Origin: Bacteroidaceae bacterium
GTDB taxonomy: Bacteria > Bacteroidota > Bacteroidia > Bacteroidales > Bacteroidaceae
Length of the DNA: 56,490 bases
NCBI GenBank assembly: GCA_900770705.1
Contig: CAAGLF010000009.1
Coordinates: 1-56,490 of the forward strand
Direction: 5' to 3'
The notes below the pieces were generated by a model. The model did no database searches and had not been told where the DNA came from. It worked only from the letters and a program-made list of their open reading frames with translations. Both the position numbers and the translations under genes were made by a program. Below, piece by piece: positions 52,213-56,490 of this stretch; position 1 is the first letter of the stretch; each line of letters begins with the position of its first letter.

Positions 52213-53901
52213 CTATTTTTTCTTTTTGCCGACCTTTTTCTGCAGTGCAAAGTCGTAGGCGTCGCGATAGTGGGTGATAAAGTGTTTCCACTGTGCCTTT
52301 TCGGCGAGGGCAGCGGCCTTACGCTGTATCGTCTTGCGGGAAGAGAGGGGCATTCGCATCATACGTTCGATGGTCAGGCAGATTTCGACGGCCACCTCAA
52401 AGTAATTGCCATCTGTACGGTGTATCACCTTGACGCCGTCCGTCAGCTCGCCGGCATAGCCCAGCTCCTCGTTCACCCAGCGGCCAAATCCGCTCAAGTC
52501 GGTGGTGATACAGGGAATGCGGAATGCCGTGGCTTCGAGCGGTGTATAGCCCCATGGCTCGTAGTAGGAGGGATATACAGCAAGGTCGTTGGCCGCCAGC
52601 AAGTCGTAGTAAGGCAGATTGAAAATGCCGTCACTTCCTTCGAGATAACAGGGAGCCAATACGATTTTCACGCGGTCGGCCGAGGTGTTCTGCAGGCCGA
52701 GACTACGTATCATACAGAGTATTCTGTCCTCATTCAGATTGTACAAATCGTGCGTGATGACAGGCATAGACAAGGCTCCTGCCGAATTATCCGCTCCCGA
52801 GAGGCGTGCCTGTACATCAGGCCGCGGGCACTTTGTCCAACAGGGTACCTCGATAAGCGCCACGACCTGACGTGACACGCCGGCGTGCTCCTCGACAACC
52901 TCCGACTTCAGACGTGCGTTGAGCCGTGCGAGCGCCTCTATGTAAACATCGAAGCCCTTGCAGCGGAAGTCGTTACGGCCGGAAGTGGAGACAATCAGAG
53001 CGCTGTCGTCGGGTCTTTCGCCCGTGAGAGCGGCCACTACATCGAAGATACGCTTGCGGGCAGCCTTGCGGACGGCGGTCAACTTCGCTCCTTTGGGCAC
53101 GAAGTCCTGCTCAAAGCCATTGGGAAGCACCACATCGGCAGCCTTACCCAGCAGTTGCTTGCACTCACTGTCGGTCAGACGGCTGACTGTCGTAAAGCAG
53201 TCGGCATTCCATGCGCTCTGTTTCTCAATGCTATGCTTCGCCTGCATCGAAAGCTCCGCGGCCATCTGGTCGCCGTTGTAGCCCTCAAAGTAGGCGTAAA
53301 GCTGCTTATTGTTGCCGGCGATGGAGCGGCCGATACTCGTGGCATGCGTCGTAAAGATGGTTGCCACAGCCGGACAATTCTTCTTCACGTACAGCATTCC
53401 CAGGCCCGACATCCATTCGTGTGCCTGGTACACTACCTTCGCTTTCTTATCAAGGCAGTCCGTCACGACGGCTTCGGCCAGAAGGCCAGCGGCATACGAG
53501 AACATCGAAGCCTCATCGTAGTCTCCGTAAGCCTTCAGGGAGTCTACGGAGAAACTGTTCCAGGCCTCTGCATAGATTTCATTCTTGCGAGCCAGCAGCG
53601 GCTGGAACGTCACGAGCACGGCTATCGGCTGTCCGGGCACCTGCCAGCGTCCCACACGTATCTCCAGCCCGCGACGCAAGGCTGCCTCACGCCACTCAGG
53701 GAGCAGTGTGGGCTCTTCTGCAAAAAGGGGATTCTCCTTTTCTTTCCAAATATCGGGGCCGATGAAAAACGTTGTGTCGTTATGGGCTTGCTGCATAGTC
53801 TTCGCACGCGAAGAGAGCACAGTATAAATACCGCCCACCTTATTACATACCTCCCAACTCACTTCAAACACATAGTCGGGGGTCAAAATCTTTTTAATCA
53901 T
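52213..53901 (-). CDS. Glycogen synthase, GT3 (eukaryote-like) type
   Basis: A 562-aa glycosyltransferase building alpha-1,4-glucan, probably from UDP-glucose as in other GT3 enzymes. The start MIKKILTPDYVFEVSWEVCN and KVGGIYTVLSSRA match family GT3 (yeast/animal Gsy), not the bacterial GT5 GlgA. Later blocks are AHEWMSGLGMLYVK, IFTTHATSIGRSIAG, and EPWGYTPLEATAFRIPCITT (the acceptor/UDP site). I chose ATG 53901 because a promoter lies directly upstream; the longer frame has no family match. It is transcribed ahead of the phosphorylase. No glgB or glgC is in the window. Confidence 0.93.
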   Translation of the reverse strand: MIKKILTPDYVFEVSWEVCNKVGGIYTVLSSRAKTMQQAHNDTTFFIGPDIWKEKENPLFAEEPTLLPEWREAALRRGLEIRVGRWQVPGQPIAVLVTFQPLLARKNEIYAEAWNSFSVDSLKAYGDYDEASMFSYAAGLLAEAVVTDCLDKKAKVVYQAHEWMSGLGMLYVKKNCPAVATIFTTHATSIGRSIAGNNKQLYAYFEGYNGDQMAAELSMQAKHSIEKQSAWNADCFTTVSRLTDSECKQLLGKAADVVLPNGFEQDFVPKGAKLTAVRKAARKRIFDVVAALTGERPDDSALIVSTSGRNDFRCKGFDVYIEALARLNARLKSEVVEEHAGVSRQVVALIEVPCWTKCPRPDVQARLSGADNSAGALSMPVITHDLYNLNEDRILCMIRSLGLQNTSADRVKIVLAPCYLEGSDGIFNLPYYDLLAANDLAVYPSYYEPWGYTPLEATAFRIPCITTDLSGFGRWVNEELGYAGELTDGVKVIHRTDGNYFEVAVEICLTIERMMRMPLSSRKTIQRKAAALAEKAQWKHFITHYRDAYDFALQKKVGKKKK

Positions 53902-53957
53902 ACTATAGAAAAAAACGATTCTTTTACTTTTAAGACCTAAGCCTATAAAAACGGGTG

Positions 53958-53987
53958 CAAAGATACGATTTTTTACATAAAGAACAA
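53958..53987 (-). promoter_or_regulatory. Promoter of glycogen synthase
   Basis: On the - strand TTG (53985-53987), a 19-bp spacer and TATCTTTG (53958-53965) match the Bacteroidota consensus, 57 bp before the chosen ATG. Confidence 0.75.
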
Positions 53988-54143
53988 GGGAAAGCACCAC
54001 TACCTCAGTAGCTAAATGACCAAAAATAACGTTTTTACCTCCTTATATGACAAGCAGGGCTGACAAAAGCGCAGCTACACCCACATTTCGCCCTGCCACT
54101 TCCCGCAGAGATTGTCGGAAATTTCCTTACCTCGGCGACAGGA

Positions 54144-54208
54144 AAAATTACAAGGCCCGAAAAAAGTTTTTCTGCCGAGGAAATTCTTTTTTCGGGCCTT
54201 GTAATTTT
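54144..54208 (-). terminator. metA terminator, member of the hairpin family
   Basis: The arms 54144-54166 and 54186-54208 are perfectly complementary over 23 bp (AAAATTACAAGGCCCG then AAAAAAG). The 19-nt loop holds TTCTGCCGAGGAAA, and a competing CCTCGGC lies just upstream at 54130. It is 62 bp after the metA stop on the - strand. It carries the AAGGCCCGAAAAAA word shared with 8251. The remaining gap to the glycogen synthase promoter (53988-54143) shows nothing else. Confidence 0.82.
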
Positions 54209-54269
54209 GATTGCCCCGCAAACTGTCTTTTTTTCAGCCTGCGGCACACACGTATTCCGCGCGCCAGCG

Positions 54270-55166
54270 TTATCCCTTACAGCCCTGCAACCAGTTTTTG
54301 TAGAACAGCCAAGCCGCTTTTTGCCACGAGAAGCAGATGTCGCGGGCCGGATCGTCCGCCTCATAGTAGTGGCGGGGCGGCAAGATGGGGAGTCCCTTCT
54401 GCAAGTCGCGCCGGTATTCGTTCGCAAGTGTATCGGCCGCATACTCCAGGTGTCCCGTCACATAGACGTCCCTGCCGTCGGCCGAAACGGCAATGCCCAC
54501 CCCACTCTCGGCTCCCACGGCCACCAGGGACACCTCCTGCGGTATGTCCGTTTCACGAACTGTCGTATGACGACTGCCGGGCATAGGAAACTCTGGCGCA
54601 AGTCCGCGCATAAGCGGAAATTCCGGGTGCAGCACCTGTTGCTGGAATACGCCGAAGCACTTCGCAGGCAGCGCCTGCTTCTGCACGCCATAGAAGTGAA
54701 AGAGCGCGGCCTGCGTTGCCCAGCAGATGTAGAGCGTGCTGCGCACGTTCGTCCGTGCCCAGTCCATTATCTCGCAGAGCTGTGTCCAATAACGCACCTC
54801 GGCAAACTCGAGGTGCTCCAATGGGGCGCCGGTGACGATCAGGCCGTCGTAGGCGTAGCCGCCGGCTTCGGAGACAGCGTTCCTGTAGATGTCGAAGTCG
54901 CGGTAGTAAGTCTCCATATAGACTTGCGGCGTCACCTTGAAGCGCCAGCCTGCCATTTTCATCAGTCCCACGGCAATGTCTTCACCCGAATGGCCCAGCA
55001 CGCGAAACACGTCGCGCTCCGTTTGCTCCTTCTGCGGCATCAAGTTGAGCAGCAGTATGCGGAGCGCTTTCGTTCCGGGCTTCAGCGTCTCCACGGCTAT
55101 ACCTTCGGCACGCAGGGACAGGGCGGTCGGTGTGGGTTGCTCGAAGTAAAGCATACCTTTCTTCAT
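54270..55166 (-). CDS. metA: Homoserine O-acyltransferase (probably O-acetyltransferase)
   Basis: A 298-aa MetA acylating homoserine in methionine synthesis. The catalytic Cys is in LYICWATQAALFHF (about residue 148), and the His-Glu pair in VTGHLEYAADTL. The residue after TGAPL is Glu (~117), at the position where E. coli MetA has Gly111. In this family Glu there goes with acetyl-CoA use and Gly with succinyl-CoA, so acetyl transfer is predicted. It starts 6 bp after the M13 peptidase stop, so it is probably in the same transcript. Confidence 0.93.
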   Translation of the reverse strand: MKKGMLYFEQPTPTALSLRAEGIAVETLKPGTKALRILLLNLMPQKEQTERDVFRVLGHSGEDIAVGLMKMAGWRFKVTPQVYMETYYRDFDIYRNAVSEAGGYAYDGLIVTGAPLEHLEFAEVRYWTQLCEIMDWARTNVRSTLYICWATQAALFHFYGVQKQALPAKCFGVFQQQVLHPEFPLMRGLAPEFPMPGSRHTTVRETDIPQEVSLVAVGAESGVGIAVSADGRDVYVTGHLEYAADTLANEYRRDLQKGLPILPPRHYYEADDPARDICFSWQKAAWLFYKNWLQGCKG

Positions 55167-55172
55167 TATCGG

Positions 55173-56490
55173 TTACCAGATGTCCACCCGCTGTTTCTTC
55201 GGCAGATACATCGCATCCTTCTTGGTAATGCCGAAGGCGTCATACCAGGCGTCGATGTGCGGCAAGGCACCGTTCACACGCCAGCGTCCGGGGCTGTGCG
55301 GATCGGTCTTGCACTGCTTGCGAAGTGCCTCAGGACGGATATTGTTGCCCCAGATGAGGCCGTAGGAGAGGAAGAAACGCTGTTCAGGCGTAAAACCGTC
55401 CTTGTCCGCCAACGGCTTTACCGTCATCGCATTGCGCAATGCCTGCAAGGCGATGTTCAGACCGCCGTGGTCGGCTATGTTTTCGCCGTTGGTAAGTTTC
55501 CCGTTAATGCGGCAGTCGGGCAAAGCTTCGATTTTCCCGAAATAGTCAGCCATCTGCTGTGTGCGTTTCGCAAACTTGCGCGCGTCTTCCTCCGTCCACC
55601 AGTTTTTCAGGTTGCCTTCCTTGTCAAAGCGGCTGCCCTGGTCGTCGAAGCCGTGTGTCATCTCGTGGCCGATTACCACTCCTATGGCGCCGTAGTTGCA
55701 GGCATCGTCGGCCTCGGCGTTGAAGAAAGGCGGCTGGAGTATGCCGGCAGGGAAACATATCTCGTTGGTCGTAGGATTGTAGTAGGCATTGATGGTTTGC
55801 GGAGTCATCAGCCACTCGTCCTTGTCTACGGGCTGGTTGACGTGCTTGCGGAGATAATACTGACTCAGGTACTCCGAAGCGCGATTCATATTCTCCAAGT
55901 ACGACCGGCTTTCGTCAATCAAGAGCGAGTCGTAGCTCATCCACGTGTCGGGGTATCCTATCTTGACGTAGAAGGAGGCCAGCTTTTCGTGGGCCTGCCG
56001 CTTGGTGGCTTCCGACATCCACGTCTGTGCATCGATACGCTGCCCCAGGGCGGTCTGCAGATTCCGGACGAGTTCCTGCATACGCTGTTTGGAGGATTCG
56101 GGGAAGTATTTTTCGACGTACATCCGTCCTACAGCCATTCCCATCACCCCTTCAATGGCCGACACCGTGCGTTTCCAGCGCGGGCGGTCCTGCTCGGCCC
56201 CGCTCATGGCCCGGTTGTAGAAGTCGAATGCGGCGGAGCGGAACTCGTCGCTGAGGCAGTTGGCCGAGTTGTCGGCCACGTTGAAATAGAGATAGGCCTT
56301 GAGGTCTTCCAACGGCGTATCATGCAAAATTTTCTCCACCTCGTGAATAGGTTCGGGCTGGTTGACACTCACGGCCTCCACAGGCGGAATGCCAACTATG
56401 CGGAACAGAGTGTCCCAATCTATGCCGGCGTAGTCCTTGCAGAGGTCGGCGAAACTCATCCTGTGGTAGTTGGCCTCGATGTCGCGGCGC
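55173..56490 (-). CDS. M13 family metallopeptidase (neprilysin/PepO-like), 5' end outside
   Basis: This is the C-terminal ~438 codons of a zinc peptidase; the frame continues past the window edge, upstream of the internal Met at 56459. Zinc ligands are in VVIGHEMTHGFDDQ (HExxH) and ENIADHGGLN (ExxxD). The NAYYNPTTNEICFPAGIL block and the C-terminal Trp (KQRVDIW) are typical. A full-length member has ~670-690 residues and an N-terminal signal, so about 240 residues are missing here. It is likely an outer- or periplasmic peptidase acting on peptides. metA follows after 6 bp. Confidence 0.93.
   Translation of the reverse strand, partial: RRDIEANYHRMSFADLCKDYAGIDWDTLFRIVGIPPVEAVSVNQPEPIHEVEKILHDTPLEDLKAYLYFNVADNSANCLSDEFRSAAFDFYNRAMSGAEQDRPRWKRTVSAIEGVMGMAVGRMYVEKYFPESSKQRMQELVRNLQTALGQRIDAQTWMSEATKRQAHEKLASFYVKIGYPDTWMSYDSLLIDESRSYLENMNRASEYLSQYYLRKHVNQPVDKDEWLMTPQTINAYYNPTTNEICFPAGILQPPFFNAEADDACNYGAIGVVIGHEMTHGFDDQGSRFDKEGNLKNWWTEEDARKFAKRTQQMADYFGKIEALPDCRINGKLTNGENIADHGGLNIALQALRNAMTVKPLADKDGFTPEQRFFLSYGLIWGNNIRPEALRKQCKTDPHSPGRWRVNGALPHIDAWYDAFGITKKDAMYLPKKQRVDIW

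Noticed and set aside
54167..54269. SAM riboswitch or attenuator for metA
   Set aside because: The hairpin lies downstream of metA on its own strand, so it cannot be a leader; the upstream side of metA abuts the M13 gene by 6 bp.

Overview
The window looks like chromosomal DNA of a fairly GC-rich member of the Bacteroidales (Bacteroidota), most plausibly near Bacteroidaceae/Prevotellaceae. The evidence is direct. Several starts are preceded by the Bacteroidota promoter pair TTTG/TTG-N19-TAnnTTTG (before pheT, the MBL hydrolase, proS, the GH20 gene and glycogen synthase), and Shine-Dalgarno sequences are absent. The gene content also fits: a UpxY-type antiterminator, an S46 dipeptidyl-peptidase, a GT3 glycogen synthase and a split GcvPA/GcvPB. 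Species cannot be named from the sequence alone.

Layout. 1-5.8 kb: pheT, a YebC regulator, two small Cys-rich proteins and a glycosyltransferase, all on +. 5.9-16.6 kb, all on -: htpG, gdhA, a GH20 hexosaminidase/glucosaminidase pair, a TrmN6-type methyltransferase, tRNA-Cys(GCA) and mutS2. 16.8-27.7 kb, all on +: an MBL hydrolase, a 50-aa Cys-rich membrane peptide, then lipoate ligase, gcvT, gcvH, gcvPA, gcvPB and a dihydrolipoyl dehydrogenase (a complete glycine-cleavage set with its own lipoylation enzyme), and an S46 peptidase. 27.8-30.3 kb, on -: a frameshifted PepSY-TM gene and an iron alcohol dehydrogenase. 30.9-38.2 kb, on +: a TPR protein and a four-subunit 2-oxoacid:ferredoxin oxidoreductase operon with an embedded two-helix membrane protein, then an 86-aa protein, an acyltransferase and a large secreted amidase-like protein. 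38.2-39.5 kb, on -: a decayed capsule-locus head (frameshifted upxY and truncated wza-like gene). 39.9-49.2 kb: proS, a DUF6359-like lipoprotein, miaA, gapA, mscL, an acyltransferase fragment, guaA, a SpoU methyltransferase and a B3/4-domain protein. 49.5-56.5 kb, on -: alpha-glucan phosphorylase, GT3 glycogen synthase, metA and the 3' part of an M13 peptidase.

Most protein genes are ordinary metabolism; the unexplained structure is in the gaps. Two classes of intergenic element recur. (1) Three tandem arrays (1-185, 8093-8240, 30552-30662) have unrelated unit sequences but share a 22-bp period and internally dyad-symmetric units. (2) At least eight hairpin elements are built from the same words (AAGGCCCGAAAAAA, TTTCTGCGGCGAAA). 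Their outer arms differ between copies but stay complementary within each copy. They often sit where a terminator is expected.

Several starts given here are downstream of the longest open frame (glycosyltransferase, MBL hydrolase, lplA, gcvPB, lpdA, ferredoxin subunit, korC, the 86-aa protein, the acyltransferase, proS, gapA, glycogen synthase), chosen from promoter positions or family N-termini.
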